Counted from the first letter of the stretch, positions 16,251 to 26,053 are shown. The stretch is DNA of 40,958 nt from Methyloceanibacter sp. (GCA_030064755.1 JASJEH010000023.1:1-40958); one strand, 5' to 3'. Notes: generated from the letters alone by a model not told the origin. Program-made: numbers and translations.

Positions 16251-16931
16251 ATGACCATGACCGACTTCGAATTCACCAAGGCTGAGCTTTCGCGCGGTAA
16301 AGCTCTGTTCCGTACCCCTTGCGATTTCGTTCTGGGAGCCGTCGCCGTTGACGGGCTGCCTCAGGACGGCCGCCCCGAAATCGCCTTTGCCGGGCGATCG
16401 AATGTGGGCAAATCGAGCCTTATCAATGCGCTCACCGGACGCAAGACGCTGGCACGTGTCTCCGTAACGCCAGGACGAACCCGCGAGCTCAATTTCTTCA
16501 CCCTTGGCGCCAATGGACCCGACGGCGCGGGCAGCGCCTATCTCGTGGACATGCCGGGTTACGGCTACGCGAAGGTCTCCCGATCCGCGGTCAAGGGGTG
16601 GACGCGGCTCATCGAGGACTATCTGAAAGGCCGCCGCGAGCTAAAGCGGGTTTTCCTGTTGATCGATGCCCGCCATGGCCTGAAGGCGAATGACCGGGAC
16701 ACGATGACGCTCATGGACGAGGCCGCTGTCTCCTATCAGGGCGTCCTGACAAAGGCCGACAAGCCAAAGAGAACCGAATTGGAGGCGGTCATCGCGAAGA
16801 CGGAGGCGGAGCTTGCCAAGCGCCCGGCCGCCTTCCCCCATCTGCTCGTCACCTCGGCCCGAGAGGGTGTCGGCATCCCCGAACTGCGGGCGACAATTGC
16901 CGGCCTCTTGCCAAACGGCGTTGAACGTTAA
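16251..16931 (+). CDS. yihA: Ribosome biogenesis GTP-binding protein YihA/YsxC/EngB
   Basis: TRAFAC-class GTPase needed for late 50S assembly and for cell division. All G motifs are present: G1 GRSNVGKSS (about residues 48-56), a G2-region threonine in [14 protein letters not shown]3 [10 protein letters not shown]4 TKADK and G5 TSA. Length is 226 residues from ATG 16251, within the family range; ATG 16257 is an equally plausible start, and the listed upstream GTG at 16224 would add a nine-residue unconserved prefix. It follows yidC by 45 bases, the normal alphaproteobacterial order. Confidence 0.95.
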   Translation: MTMTDFEFTKAELSRGKALFRTPCDFVLGAVAVDGLPQDGRPEIAFAGRSNVGKSSLINALTGRKTLARVSVTPGRTRELNFFTLGANGPDGAGSAYLVDMPGYGYAKVSRSAVKGWTRLIEDYLKGRRELKRVFLLIDARHGLKANDRDTMTLMDEAAVSYQGVLTKADKPKRTELEAVIAKTEAELAKRPAAFPHLLVTSAREGVGIPELRATIAGLLPNGVER

Positions 16932-16950
16932 GGCCTTCCGCCGCTATAAG
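16921..16950 (+). promoter_or_regulatory. Predicted promoter of argB, implying a leaderless mRNA
   Basis: TTGAAC, an 18-base spacer and TATAAG lie over the end of engB. The -10 element ends seven bases before the argB GTG, so transcription would begin at or next to the start codon. No ribosome-binding sequence precedes the GTG. Confidence 0.5.
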
Positions 16951-16957
16951 CGCACCC

Positions 16958-17944
16958 GTGACAGATACGAAGACAGACTCGCCCTCGGGCCCTGATACAG
17001 CCGCGACCGGCGCCGCGCTGACGGACGCGCTCGGCTCGGTGCACACCAAGGCGAAGATCTTGTCCGAGGCGCTGCCTTACATGCAGCGCTACGATCGCCA
17101 GACAGTCGTGGTGAAGTATGGCGGCCATGCCATGGGCGATCCGGAGTTGGCGAAGGATTTCGCTCGCGATGTGGTGCTGCTGAAACAGGCCGGGGTGAAC
17201 CCCGTCGTGGTTCATGGCGGCGGCCCGCAGATCGGGCGCCTGCTGGAGCGCCTCAACATCAAGTCAGAGTTCAAGGACGGCCTGCGTGTCACGGACCGGC
17301 AAACGGTCGATGTCGTCGAGATGGTCCTTGCGGGGTCGGTGAATAAGGAAATCGTCTCTGCCATCAATGATCAGGGCGGCAAGGCCGTGGGCATCAGCGG
17401 CAAGGACGCCAACCTGATGCGGGCTAAGCGGCTCGAACGGCGCGTACGTGATCCTGAATCCAATATCGAGAAGGTCTTGGACCTTGGTTTCGTCGGCGAG
17501 CCCGGGCTGGTCGAGCCGCATATCATCGACGTCATCATTCAGTCCGACCTAATCCCGGTAGTAGCGCCGATTGGCGTTGGCCCCGAGGGCGAGACGCTGA
17601 ATATCAACGCGGACACGTTCGCGGCTGCCGTCGCAGTTGCGCTCAAGGCGAAGCGCTTGCTGCTGCTAACGGATGTGGATGGCGTTCTGGACAAGGACGG
17701 CAACCTCGTCCGCTCGATGACGACGACGGAAGCGCTTGAGTTGATCGCCGACGGCACCATTACCGGCGGCATGATTCCGAAGATCGAAAGCTGCATCGAC
17801 GTCATCGCCGACGGCGTGGAGGCCGTCGTCATCATCAACGGCAAGGTGCCTCACTCGGTCCTGCTGGAGCTCTTCACCGAGCACGGCGCCGGTACGCTGA
17901 TCGAGCGGCGGCGCCTGGGCGGAAACCGCACGAGGCAGCCATGA
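16958..17944 (+). CDS. argB: Acetylglutamate kinase
   Basis: Phosphorylates N-acetylglutamate in the second step of arginine synthesis. The amino-acid-kinase fold is shown by [26 protein letters not shown] (phosphate binding), [10 protein letters not shown] and [21 protein letters not shown], and by a C-terminal [20 protein letters not shown], which is typical of the arginine-sensitive hexameric form. The protein has 328 residues, with a variable Asp/Thr-rich N-terminus of about 25. It starts at GTG. Its TGA overlaps the ATG of the HAD gene (ATGA), so the two are coupled. Confidence 0.97.
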   Translation: MTDTKTDSPSGPDTAATGAALTDALGSVHTKAKILSEALPYMQRYDRQTVVVKYGGHAMGDPELAKDFARDVVLLKQAGVNPVVVHGGGPQIGRLLERLNIKSEFKDGLRVTDRQTVDVVEMVLAGSVNKEIVSAINDQGGKAVGISGKDANLMRAKRLERRVRDPESNIEKVLDLGFVGEPGLVEPHIIDVIIQSDLIPVVAPIGVGPEGETLNINADTFAAAVAVALKAKRLLLLTDVDGVLDKDGNLVRSMTTTEALELIADGTITGGMIPKIESCIDVIADGVEAVVIINGKVPHSVLLELFTEHGAGTLIERRRLGGNRTRQP

Positions 17945-18711
17945 CGCCTGCCGTGGCCAGGAGCCCCGTCGAGCGAGGGTTCGACCATGTGGAGACCTGG
18001 GTGTTCGACCTCGATAACACGCTCTATCCGGCTGAGTGCGATCTGTTCTCCCAAATCGACCGCCGCATGGGAGCCTTTATCGCCGAGACATTGGATCTCT
18101 CGCTTGAAGACGCGCACGCCCTCCGTAGGCAATACTATTTCGAACACGGGACGACGCTCGCTGGACTGATCCGCCTCCACAACATCAAGCCGCACGACTT
18201 CCTCGACTTTGTGCACGATATCGACCTCGCCGTGGTCGATCCATCACCGGAGCTCGGCGCCGCGATCGCGGCCCTGCCGGGCCGAAAGCTGGTCTTCACC
18301 AATGGCTGCCGCAATCATGCGGAGCGGGTGACGGCGAAGCTCGGCGTCCGGGATCTCTTCGAGGACATTTTCGATATTCACGCCCTAGAATACGTGAACC
18401 CCAAGCCGTCGCTGGAAGGGTTCAGGCGTTTCTTCGCAGCGCATGACATCGCCGCGGAGCGGGCGGCACTCTTCGACGACCTGCCGCATAACCTCGAAAC
18501 CGCACACGCGCTCGGCATGACCACGATCTGGATCGACTGCCGCGCCATGGGCCGGCCTGAGCACGTGGCGCACGAGGACTGGGCCGAGTTGCCCGAGCAC
18601 ATTCACCATCGTACGGAGGCGCTTACGCCCTTCGTCGCCGCCATTGGGGCTTCGCTCGCGGAGGATGCGGAGAGTCGCAAGACTCCTGACCGCGAAGGGA
18701 ACCCACGTTAA
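17941..18711 (+). CDS. HAD-superfamily pyrimidine 5'-nucleotidase
   Basis: A 256-residue haloacid dehalogenase-fold phosphatase of the Sdt1/Phm8-like pyrimidine 5'-nucleotidase group. The catalytic FDLDNTLYP gives Asp23 (nucleophile) and Asp25; motif II is TNGCRNHA, the motif III lysine lies in NPKPSLEGF, and motif IV is FDDLPHNL. A helical cap ([17 protein letters not shown]) sits between motifs I and II. The likely reaction is dephosphorylation of UMP/CMP or related nucleotides. It overlaps argB by four bases, an arrangement seen widely in rhizobial relatives, and precedes dapD by 24 bases. Confidence 0.9.
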   Translation: MTPAVARSPVERGFDHVETWVFDLDNTLYPAECDLFSQIDRRMGAFIAETLDLSLEDAHALRRQYYFEHGTTLAGLIRLHNIKPHDFLDFVHDIDLAVVDPSPELGAAIAALPGRKLVFTNGCRNHAERVTAKLGVRDLFEDIFDIHALEYVNPKPSLEGFRRFFAAHDIAAERAALFDDLPHNLETAHALGMTTIWIDCRAMGRPEHVAHEDWAELPEHIHHRTEALTPFVAAIGASLAEDAESRKTPDREGNPR

Positions 18712-18735
18712 TCCAAAGCGTTTCGGGAGAGGTCT

Positions 18736-19578
18736 ATGTCGCACGATCATCTGAAGAACTTCATCGACGGCGCATTCGAGCACGCATCCGATATCAATTC
18801 GGACACGAAGGGTGTGGTGCGCGACGGCGTCGAGGAGGTTTTGGACCTGCTCGACAAGGGCGAGTTGCGCGTCGCCGAGAAGATTGATGGCGAGTGGGTC
18901 GTCAATCAGTGGGTCAAGAAGGCCATCCTGCTGTCCTTCAAGCTCAACGATCCGAAGCGGATGGATTGCGGGCCAGATGGCTCGTCGTGGTGGGACAAGG
19001 TCCCCTTGAAGTTCGAGAAGTGGAAGGCCAAGGACTTCAAGGAAGCCGGCTTCCGCGCCGTGCCTGGCTGTATCGTCCGGCACTCGGCCTTTGTCGCTCC
19101 CGGGGTCGTCCTCATGCCCTCCTTCGTCAATCTCGGCGCGTATGTCGATAGCGGCTCGATGATCGACACTTGGGCCACGGTGGGCTCCTGCGCGCAGATC
19201 GGCAAGAACGTGCATTTGTCGGGCGGGGCCGGCATTGGCGGCGTCCTTGAGCCGCTGCAAGCCAATCCTGTGATTATCGAAGACAATTGCTTTATCGGTG
19301 CCCGCGCCGAAGTGGCCGAGGGCGTGATCGTCGGTGAAGGCTCCGTGCTCTCCATGGGGGTCTATATCGGCCAATCCACCAAGATCATTGATCGAGCGAC
19401 AGGTTTCGTGCACCAGGGCCGCGTACCGCCCTACTCAGTGGTGGTGTCGGGGTCCATGCCGGGCAAGCCGCTGCCGGACGGCTCGCCAGGTCCGTCACTG
19501 TATTGCGCCGTGATCGTCAAGACCGTGGACGAGCAGACTCGTTCCAAGACGTCGATCAACGAATTGCTGCGAGACTGA
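18736..19578 (+). CDS. dapD: 2,3,4,5-tetrahydropyridine-2,6-dicarboxylate N-succinyltransferase
   Basis: Transfers succinyl from succinyl-CoA to tetrahydrodipicolinate in the succinylase branch of lysine and diaminopimelate synthesis. The 280-residue sequence has the helical N-terminal domain, [15 protein letters not shown], and the left-handed beta-helix built from hexapeptides ([43 protein letters not shown]). The C-terminal domain carries [10 protein letters not shown]. Length is normal. The ribosome site GGGAGAGG precedes the ATG. It precedes dapE in the same pathway, with a DUF805 gene between. Confidence 0.97.
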   Translation: MSHDHLKNFIDGAFEHASDINSDTKGVVRDGVEEVLDLLDKGELRVAEKIDGEWVVNQWVKKAILLSFKLNDPKRMDCGPDGSSWWDKVPLKFEKWKAKDFKEAGFRAVPGCIVRHSAFVAPGVVLMPSFVNLGAYVDSGSMIDTWATVGSCAQIGKNVHLSGGAGIGGVLEPLQANPVIIEDNCFIGARAEVAEGVIVGEGSVLSMGVYIGQSTKIIDRATGFVHQGRVPPYSVVVSGSMPGKPLPDGSPGPSLYCAVIVKTVDEQTRSKTSINELLRD

Positions 19579-19599
19579 TTTCAGGTAGAGTGCCGTCGC

Positions 19600-19639
19600 G
19601 GGCTGCTGGCCTCGGCCATGACAGTCCCTCGGTTTTTTT
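19600..19639 (+). terminator. Probable intrinsic terminator after dapD
   Basis: GGGCTG pairs with CAGTCCC (one bulged T) around an inner GGCC/GGCC element, followed four bases later by seven T residues. It would end the argB-HAD-dapD transcript and separate it from the DUF805 gene. The stem is imperfect. Confidence 0.45.
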
Positions 19640-19753
19640 GCAGTTCATGCGTGCCCAAACAGACAGTACCATTTGCGACGTCATGATTCGGGCCTAGAGC
19701 CTTTCATGGCTAGGACCTGAAACTTGCGTCAGACGCTGACCAAGGGGGAAACG

Positions 19754-20200
19754 ATGGATCTGCAGTACATCTTCACATCGCTGGAGGGTCGCATCAACCG
19801 CGCCAAATGGTGGGCCGGTGTTGTGATCCTTGGCATCGTCAGCATCATTCTCGGGGTGTTGATCGAAGTGATCTTCGGGACAGGTTTCTTTGGCGGGTTC
19901 TTGGCGACGCTCGTCGCGCTGGCGCTGTTCTTCCCAACCTACGCCGTATGCTCCAAGCGTTTCCAGGACCGGGAAAAGCCTGGAAAAATGGCACTCTATG
20001 GTCTGGTCCCGTCGCTCATTGCGAGCTTGCTCGACGCTTGGGGCCTAACCGGAACGCCGGATCAGCTGAATGCCCTCGGCTGGCTATGTGTTCTGATCAA
20101 TCTTGGTGTCGGCCTGTGGTTCTTGATTGAACTCGGCATCCTTAAAGGAACGCCGGGGTCCAACCAATATGGCGGCGACCCCCTGGCCGCCCTGAGCTAG
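19754..20200 (+). CDS. DUF805 family membrane protein
   Basis: A 148-residue inner-membrane protein of the DUF805 family. The N-terminal signature (FTSLEGRINRAKWWAG) is followed by four hydrophobic segments, about residues 20-42, 50-70, 85-100 and 112-130, with the family motif TYAVCSKRFQDR between the second and third. The function is unknown. The track frame begins at 19724, but the ATG at 19754 has a clear ribosome site (AAGGGGGAAACG) and matches the family start. It sits alone between dapD and dapE. Confidence 0.88.
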   Translation: MDLQYIFTSLEGRINRAKWWAGVVILGIVSIILGVLIEVIFGTGFFGGFLATLVALALFFPTYAVCSKRFQDREKPGKMALYGLVPSLIASLLDAWGLTGTPDQLNALGWLCVLINLGVGLWFLIELGILKGTPGSNQYGGDPLAALS

Positions 20201-20340
20201 GACGCCTCCAAACCCCGGCGTGCTGAAAGGCTGCCACCCGCGGCACTGCGCTGTTCCCCCGCTTGCCATCGGCGCGGCGCGCCGTCATGTTTCGGGGCCG
20301 CGCCCGGCATAAGCGCTTCAAGTTCTTAAGGACAACCTTC

Positions 20341-21546
20341 ATGTCTACGCCCGCCGACGACGCGGTCGCCATCGCACAAAGTCTCATCCGGTGCCCGAGC
20401 GTCACGCCGCAGGACGCTGGCGCCCTGGAGGCGCTGAGCCAGCCCCTTCGGGCGGCGGGCTTTTCCTGCGAGCGTCTGCGCTTTTCCGAGGAGGGGACGC
20501 CTGACGTTGAAAATCTCGTGGCCCATATTGGCGACGCTCACCCACATCTGTGTTTCGCCGGCCACACGGACGTCGTGCCCCCCGGCGATGAGAGCCTGTG
20601 GAGCCATGCACCCTTTGGCGCGGATATCGCCGACGGGCGGCTTTACGGTCGCGGCGCCTCGGACATGAAGGGCGCGGTGGCCTGTTTCGCGGCAGCGGCG
20701 ATTGACTATGTAACCTCTCAGGGTGGCGAGATACCCGGCACGATCAGCCTGCTCATCACGGGCGACGAGGAAGGCCCCGCGATCAACGGTACGCGGAAGG
20801 TCCTCGCCTGGATGCAGGAAGCCCATCTTGTGCCGGATCATTGCCTCGTCGGCGAGCCATCGAACCCTGCTGTCCTGGGCGAGATGATCAAGATCGGGCG
20901 CCGCGGTAGCCTCACAGGCAAGCTCACTGTGACCGGGCAACAAGGCCATGTGGCGTATCCGCATCTAGCAGCCAACCCCGTGAAGGGCATCGTGACGGCG
21001 CTGGCAAAGCTCTACGAGTCGCCGTTGGACTCTGGTAATGCGCATTTCTCGCCGTCAAACCTCGAAGTGACGAGCATCGACGTGGCCAACCTGGCGACAA
21101 ACGTGATTCCGTCCAGCGCCGAGGCACGCTTCAACATCCGCTTCAATGACACGCATGAAGCGAGCTCCTTGAAGGCCATGCTTCAGGCGAGCATTGGCGT
21201 ATCGCTCCAAGGCACGGATCTTAGCTTTACCTTGGATTTCGCCCCGCACGCCGATGCGTTCATCACCAAGCCTGGCGCCCTCGATAGCGTCCTCAGCGAC
21301 GCCGTAACGGCGTTCACCGGAAGGACGCCCGTTTTGTCGACCGGCGGCGGCACATCTGATGCCCGCTTCATCAAGGACTATTGTCCCGTAGTGGAGTTTG
21401 GCCTGACGACAGAGACTATCCACAAGACGGACGAGAATGCCGCCCTCGCCGATCTCGCAGCGCTCTCCGCAATCTACCGGCAATTCATCGCGCGTTACTT
21501 CGAAGCCTTCGGAGACGGAACGTCCGGAGCAGATAATGGCCGGTGA
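20341..21546 (+). CDS. dapE: Succinyl-diaminopimelate desuccinylase
   Basis: Zinc-dependent M20-family amidase that removes succinate from N-succinyl-LL-diaminopimelate. Metal ligands are recognisable in CFAGHTDVVPPGD, GRGASDMKGAVACF, ITGDEEGPAINGT (general base and ligand) and LVGEPS. The small dimerisation domain carries GRRGSLTGKLTVTGQQGHVAYPH, and the C-terminal ligand region is STGGGTSDARFI. The track frame starts at 20263, but ATG 20341 follows AAGGACAACC and matches the family, giving 401 residues. Its 3' end overlaps murI by 11 bases, coupling diaminopimelate and D-glutamate supply for peptidoglycan. Confidence 0.96.
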   Translation: MSTPADDAVAIAQSLIRCPSVTPQDAGALEALSQPLRAAGFSCERLRFSEEGTPDVENLVAHIGDAHPHLCFAGHTDVVPPGDESLWSHAPFGADIADGRLYGRGASDMKGAVACFAAAAIDYVTSQGGEIPGTISLLITGDEEGPAINGTRKVLAWMQEAHLVPDHCLVGEPSNPAVLGEMIKIGRRGSLTGKLTVTGQQGHVAYPHLAANPVKGIVTALAKLYESPLDSGNAHFSPSNLEVTSIDVANLATNVIPSSAEARFNIRFNDTHEASSLKAMLQASIGVSLQGTDLSFTLDFAPHADAFITKPGALDSVLSDAVTAFTGRTPVLSTGGGTSDARFIKDYCPVVEFGLTTETIHKTDENAALADLAALSAIYRQFIARYFEAFGDGTSGADNGR

Positions 21547-22366
21547 TCCTCGCCCCATCGGCGTGTTCGATTCGGGCATGGGCGGCCTTACCGTGCTTCG
21601 GGCGCTCGTCGCGCGTTTGCCGGAGGAGCAGTTCGTCTATCTCGGCGATACCGCGCGCCTCCCCTACGGCACCAAGAGCCCCGACACTGTGCGCGCCTAT
21701 GCGCTTCAGGCCACGCATCTTCTCCTCAGCGAGGATGTGAAGATGGTGGTGATTGCTTGCAACACCGCCTCAGCCGTTGCGCTCGATGCACTGGGCGAAG
21801 CGCTCGCGCCCGTACCCGTGATCGGGGTGATCGAACCAGGTGCCCGCGCCGGCGTTGCCGCCACGCGCAGTAAGCGCATTGCCGTCCTCGCCACTGAAAG
21901 CACCGTCAAAGGCGCTGCCTACGCGCAGGCGATCCACCGTCTGATGGCTGATGCCCATGTCGAGCAGATGGCCTGCCAGGTTTTCGTGGCGCTCGCCGAA
22001 GAGGGGTGGGCAGACACCCGCGCAACAACGGCGGCCGTCGAAGACTATCTCCAGCCCCTCTTCGCTCAAGCCGATGCGCCCGACACGCTTGTGCTTGGCT
22101 GCACCCATTTCCCAGTTCTGGCGACGGCCATTCAGCGGCATGTGGGCGATGCGATCACGCTTGTGGACTCAGCGGAAACGACCGCGGCCGCGGTAGCCGA
22201 AACCCTGGCCGGATTGGATTTGAAGGCAAGCGCTGATTCAGGAACGCGCGCCATCCGCTTCTTCGCCACAGATTCTCCAGAACGCTTTGCCCGGATCGGC
22301 GCAATCTTTTTCGGCGGCGCTATTGATGACGAGGCGGTGACGCTTGTCGATCTGAAGATGGCCTGA
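21536..22366 (+). CDS. murI: Glutamate racemase
   Basis: Makes D-glutamate for the peptidoglycan stem peptide by cofactor-independent racemisation. The two catalytic cysteines are Cys75 (VIACNTASA) and Cys189 (LGCTHFP), and the N-terminal IGVFDSGMGGLTVLRAL carries the catalytic Asp/Ser. It has 276 residues from ATG 21536, which lies inside the end of dapE; the 33 residues added by the track start are an out-of-frame reading of dapE and are not conserved. It is convergent with truA, 48 bases away. Confidence 0.96.
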   Translation: MAGDPRPIGVFDSGMGGLTVLRALVARLPEEQFVYLGDTARLPYGTKSPDTVRAYALQATHLLLSEDVKMVVIACNTASAVALDALGEALAPVPVIGVIEPGARAGVAATRSKRIAVLATESTVKGAAYAQAIHRLMADAHVEQMACQVFVALAEEGWADTRATTAAVEDYLQPLFAQADAPDTLVLGCTHFPVLATAIQRHVGDAITLVDSAETTAAAVAETLAGLDLKASADSGTRAIRFFATDSPERFARIGAIFFGGAIDDEAVTLVDLKMA

Positions 22367-22414
22367 CCACTAGAATGGCCTGCGCCGCACAGCCCCGAAG
22401 GCCGCTATCTGGGC

Positions 22415-23152
22415 TCAATAGTCGACCTTGACGAGGTAAAGGCCGCAGGCTGGCGCGACAGGCCCGCAAGCCGACCGGTCGCGCGCTTCCAGGGCCCGTT
22501 CAAGATCGTCAGCTGTCCAACGTCCTTCGCCGACGCATTTGAGCGAACCGACCATGGACCGCACTTGATTGTGTAGAAACGAACGCGCTGAGGTTTCGAC
22601 CCGGATGATCTCCCCGTGCCGCGACACGTCGAGCCGGTCGAGGGTCTTTTCGGGCGAGGCCGCCTGACACTCTGAGGACCGAAACGTCGTGAAGTTATGA
22701 TGGCCCAGAAGACTTTGCGCGGCTTCATGCATGGCCTTCGCATCGAGCGGCTTGAACACACCCCATGCCCGGTTACGCTCGAGCGCCAGGGGGGCACGGC
22801 GATCGACGATACGATAGATGTAGTGGCGCGCTGTCGCAGAGAAACGCGCATCGAAACTGTCCGCAACGCGCTCGCAAGACAGAACCGAGATCGGATCGGG
22901 GCGCAGTTGCGCATTCAAGGCATCGCGCACTCTTGGGGCGCCCCAGTCCTTCTCCAGGTCGAGGTGTGCGACCTGTCCCGTCGCATGCACACCGGCATCG
23001 GTGCGTCCTGCCCCGCGCGGGATCGCGGGCTCACCCGAGAACGCCTCCACCGCGAGGGCGATCCGTCCCTGTACGGACATTTGTCCGTCCTGCAACTGCC
23101 AGCCCACGAAGGGCGTACCGTCATACTCAATAGTGAGTTTGTAGCGGGGCAT
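22415..23152 (-). CDS. truA: tRNA pseudouridine(38-40) synthase
   Basis: Converts U38-U40 of the anticodon arm to pseudouridine. The 245-residue product opens with [19 protein letters not shown]; the catalytic Asp52 lies in [13 protein letters not shown], and [16 protein letters not shown] and [11 protein letters not shown] are family signatures. The track ORF runs to 23653 because the frame stays open through the fmt 3' end; the ATG at 23152 is the family start. It lies 14 bases after the fmt stop, so def, fmt and truA form one unit. Confidence 0.96.
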   Translation of the reverse strand: MPRYKLTIEYDGTPFVGWQLQDGQMSVQGRIALAVEAFSGEPAIPRGAGRTDAGVHATGQVAHLDLEKDWGAPRVRDALNAQLRPDPISVLSCERVADSFDARFSATARHYIYRIVDRRAPLALERNRAWGVFKPLDAKAMHEAAQSLLGHHNFTTFRSSECQAASPEKTLDRLDVSRHGEIIRVETSARSFLHNQVRSMVGSLKCVGEGRWTADDLERALEARDRSACGPVAPACGLYLVKVDY

Positions 23153-23166
23153 GACCTTCCGCCCGC

Positions 23167-24093
23167 CTAGAGAAGCATGCTGCCGAGCGGCAAGTCCACG
23201 CCGCGGAGGAAAGCATCCGCCAGCATGGGTTTTTTGCCGGCACGTTGAACCCGGGTGAGGCGCACGGCGCCGTCTGAACACGCGACCGTCAGCCGGTCGT
23301 CGAGAAGCGTTCCTGGTGCACCGCTCCCCTTCTCCAGCGTCGAACCCTGGACTTTGACGCGTTCGGCTTTGCCGTTCTGAACGATCTGGAACCAGGCGCC
23401 AGGATAAGGCGACAGTCCGCGAATATGGTTGTGAACGTCTTGCGCGGGACGCGTCCAATCGATCCGCGTCTCTTCGTTCGAGAGCTTCGCCGCATAGGTC
23501 GCGAGGTTGTCGTCTTGCTCCACACAGTGGAGCGTGCCTTCTTCGAGCGATGCTAGCACTTCCACCATCAGTTCCGCCCCGAGCGCAGACAGGACATCGT
23601 GCAACGCCCCGGCCGTCATGTCGGGCTCGATGGCAATACGCTCCATGAGGCACACGGGTCCCTCGTCGAGGCCTGGGGTGACCCGCATAATAGAAACGCC
23701 GGATTCGGCGTCGCCCGCCATGATCGCACGGTTGATCGGCGCGGCGCCCCGCCAGTGGGGTAGCAGTGACGCATGAATGTTGAACATGCCGCGCCGCGTG
23801 CCGTTCAGAACCACGGCTGGCAGAATGAGCCCATAGGCGACCACGACGGCGGCGTCCGCTTCGATAGCGGTGAACTGCTTCTGCTCGGCCGGGCTCTTCA
23901 GATTCTCGGGCACGCGTACCGGAAGACCTAACGCCTCGGCCTCTGCGTGCACTGGCGATCGGCGCAAAGCCATGCCGCGCCCCGCAGGCCGCGGCGGCTG
24001 CGTGTAAACCGCCACGATCTCGTAACCCGCCTTAGCAATGGACAGGAGAGCCGGAACGGCGAAGTCCGGCGTGCCCATGAAGATGATCCGCAT
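23167..24093 (-). CDS. fmt: Methionyl-tRNA formyltransferase
   Basis: Formylates initiator Met-tRNA using 10-formyl-tetrahydrofolate. The 308-residue protein starts [17 protein letters not shown], has the insertion loop [16 protein letters not shown], the catalytic [17 protein letters not shown] segment and [10 protein letters not shown] with the catalytic aspartate. The C-terminal OB-fold tRNA-binding domain follows, ending in [14 protein letters not shown]. Length is normal. It lies 53 bases downstream of def, a pairing that adds and removes the formyl group. Confidence 0.97.
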   Translation of the reverse strand: MRIIFMGTPDFAVPALLSIAKAGYEIVAVYTQPPRPAGRGMALRRSPVHAEAEALGLPVRVPENLKSPAEQKQFTAIEADAAVVVAYGLILPAVVLNGTRRGMFNIHASLLPHWRGAAPINRAIMAGDAESGVSIMRVTPGLDEGPVCLMERIAIEPDMTAGALHDVLSALGAELMVEVLASLEEGTLHCVEQDDNLATYAAKLSNEETRIDWTRPAQDVHNHIRGLSPYPGAWFQIVQNGKAERVKVQGSTLEKGSGAPGTLLDDRLTVACSDGAVRLTRVQRAGKKPMLADAFLRGVDLPLGSMLL

Positions 24094-24146
24094 GAGGCGG
24101 TCTTAGGCCGGTTCGGTGCGCAAGGGAAGCCGCTTCGCCCGGAGCC

Positions 24147-24665
24147 TTACGTCGCCGCCGCGCGTTTCTGCTTGGTGAATTTCCGCACGATCATGTCGCG
24201 CTTCAGGCGGGACAGATAGTCAATGAACAGAATCCCGTTCAGATGATCGACCTCGTGCTGAACGATGGTGGCCAAAAAGCCGTCGAGCTCGGCCTCCTGC
24301 GCTTTACCCTCGCGATCAAGATAGGACACGCGGGCCACAGCCGGCCGTTCGACCTCGGCCGTGACCTCGGGAATGGACAGGCAGCCCTCCTCGTAGAGCC
24401 GCATTTCGTTGGAGCGCTCCAAAATCACGGGGTTGGCCATGGCGATCGGCGCCGGCTCCTCTTCGTCGCGGGCCGGATCCATGACGATCACGCGGCGCAA
24501 AACGCCGATCTGCGGCGCGGCAAGCCCGACGCCCGGGGCGTCGTACATCGTCGCCAACATGTCGTCCATAAGCGTCCGCAACTCGTCGTCCACGCGCTCG
24601 ACGGGCTCGGCCGTCTGGCGCAACACGGCGTCGGGAATAGTTACGATAGGATGGATGGTAGCCAT
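24147..24665 (-). CDS. def: Peptide deformylase
   Basis: Metal-dependent enzyme that removes the N-formyl group from nascent proteins. The three family motifs are complete: GVGLAAPQIG (residues 45-54), EGCLSIP with metal ligand Cys95, and QHEVDHLNG with His137, Glu138 and His141. The product has 172 residues from ATG 24665 and a Lys-rich end. The track start (24704) and the intermediate ATG lie within or before the predicted promoter, so ATG 24665 is preferred. Confidence 0.96.
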   Translation of the reverse strand: MATIHPIVTIPDAVLRQTAEPVERVDDELRTLMDDMLATMYDAPGVGLAAPQIGVLRRVIVMDPARDEEEPAPIAMANPVILERSNEMRLYEEGCLSIPEVTAEVERPAVARVSYLDREGKAQEAELDGFLATIVQHEVDHLNGILFIDYLSRLKRDMIVRKFTKQKRAAAT

Positions 24666-24675
24666 AACTAAAGCT

Positions 24676-24704
24676 GACATAAGGAGCGTTCGGCTTTCGG
24701 TCAA
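24676..24704 (-). promoter_or_regulatory. Predicted sigma70 promoter of def-fmt-truA
   Basis: On the minus strand TTGACC, a 17-base spacer and TATGTC match the consensus well. The -10 element ends ten bases before the def ATG, leaving a leader of only a few bases. It excludes the upstream in-frame ATGs as the main start. Confidence 0.55.
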
Positions 24705-24756
24705 TGCGCTCCTTTGCGACAGAGCACTCCGCAGCGCCGCCCCGCGTGTTCCTGTT

Positions 24757-24786
24757 TTGGTCTAGTCTCCCGAATCAGCCTATAGC
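24757..24786 (+). promoter_or_regulatory. Predicted promoter of rmuC
   Basis: TTGGTC, an 18-base spacer and TATAGC lie upstream of rmuC, divergent from the def promoter. The -10 element ends eight bases before the ATG, and there is no ribosome-binding sequence, so a leaderless transcript is predicted. Confidence 0.45.
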
Positions 24787-24794
24787 TAGGTCCT

Positions 24795-26024
24795 ATGGTC
24801 CTTGAGCCCCTGCAGATTGGGACGGTGATCGTCGATCCTGTGCTGGTAGGCCTTGTGCTTGCCGGCTTGGCAGTGTTCGCGCTACTCGTGCTGGCCGCGG
24901 TGCTCGTCATTCACCTTACGCGGCGGAAGCAAAATGCCGCCGCTCAGGACGAGCAGCTCGGCGAATTGCGGGTTCGGCTGCAGACTCTCGCCGAGATCAG
25001 CGTGACGCGGCATGGTGAGCTGGCGCGCGCCGTGAACGACCGGCTCGACCGCATGACCCACAAGGTGGGCAGCGATCTCAACGAAAGCGCCCGCAAGACG
25101 CATGAGACCATTTCGCGTCTCAACGAGCGGCTGGCCGTTATCGATACGGCCCAGAAGAACCTCACCGAGCTCTCCGGCAACATGGTCAGCCTGCAGGAAA
25201 TCCTGGCCAACAAACAGGCGCGCGGCGCGTTCGGCCAAATGCGCATGGAAGCCATCATCAAGGATGCCCTCCCCGCCGGTGCCTACACGTTTCAGGCGAC
25301 GCTTTCCAACAATAAGCGGCCCGACTGCCTCCTACATATGCCGAACACACCGGCGGGTCTCGTGATCGATGCCAAGTTTCCGCTGGAGGGCTTCGAGGCG
25401 TTTCGCGCCGCCCGAACCGAGGAGGACAGGAAATACGCCGCGCGGCGCATTCGCACCGACGTGGGCGAGCACATCAAGGCGATGGCGGAGAGGTACTTCA
25501 TCGCGGGCGAAACACAGGACACGGCCATTCTATTCGTCCCCTCCGAATCCATCTCGGCGGATTTGTCGGAGCACTTTCCCGATATTCTGCAAAAGGCTCA
25601 TCGTGCGCGCATCGTCATTTGCGCGCCAAACATGCTGATGCTCGCGGTGCAGACCATGCAGGCGATCCTCAAGGACGTGCAGATGCGCGAGCAAGCCCAC
25701 CTCATCCAGCGCGAAGTGACTACGCTCATGGCGGATATGGGCCGCTTTCGCGACCGCGTCCTCGATCTGCAACGGCATTTCGGCCAAGCCAATGCCGACA
25801 TCGACAAAATCCTTACCTCGGCTGACAAGATCACCAAACGGGGACAGAAGATCGAGCAGTTGGAATTCGAAGACGAAGCCCAGACAGCAAGAGGCACGCG
25901 TAACGGAACGCCGGTGAAGCCATCTGCTGCCGCCGCACCCGATGTGACTCAGGCCAGTGCCGCGCGGCCCTCGGGTAAGGGGCCGCGTATTATCCGTCAG
26001 CCGGATCTCTTGGCGGGCGAGTAG
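24795..26024 (+). CDS. rmuC: DNA recombination protein RmuC family
   Basis: A 409-residue protein of the RmuC family, which limits inversions at short inverted repeats and has a PD-(D/E)XK-like nuclease fold. An N-terminal TM anchor (VGLVLAGLAVFALLVLAAVLVIHL, about residues 15-38) is followed by a coiled-coil region to about residue 140, then the conserved core RPDCLLHMPNTPAGLVIDAKFPLEGFEAF and AILFVPSESISADLSEHFPD. The C-terminal tail is low-complexity and ends with a short basic motif (IIRQPDLLAGE). The ATG at 24795 is preceded by a promoter rather than a ribosome site. Confidence 0.93.
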   Translation: MVLEPLQIGTVIVDPVLVGLVLAGLAVFALLVLAAVLVIHLTRRKQNAAAQDEQLGELRVRLQTLAEISVTRHGELARAVNDRLDRMTHKVGSDLNESARKTHETISRLNERLAVIDTAQKNLTELSGNMVSLQEILANKQARGAFGQMRMEAIIKDALPAGAYTFQATLSNNKRPDCLLHMPNTPAGLVIDAKFPLEGFEAFRAARTEEDRKYAARRIRTDVGEHIKAMAERYFIAGETQDTAILFVPSESISADLSEHFPDILQKAHRARIVICAPNMLMLAVQTMQAILKDVQMREQAHLIQREVTTLMADMGRFRDRVLDLQRHFGQANADIDKILTSADKITKRGQKIEQLEFEDEAQTARGTRNGTPVKPSAAAAPDVTQASAARPSGKGPRIIRQPDLLAGE

Positions 26025-26053
26025 ACCAGCAAGACAGACCGAGGGGGCAATCG

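Noticed and set aside
18385-19413. 342-residue minus-strand ORF over the HAD gene and dapD
   Set aside because: Overlaps two conserved genes and lacks any protein signature.
22415-23653. 412-residue version of truA
   Set aside because: The first 167 residues are an out-of-frame reading of the fmt 3' half (Arg/Cys-rich); TruA homology starts at ATG 23152.
24787-24796. TAGGTCCTAT, also present on the minus strand near 13273
   Set aside because: Two copies of a 10-mer in 41 kb can arise by chance given the many words compared, and the contexts differ.
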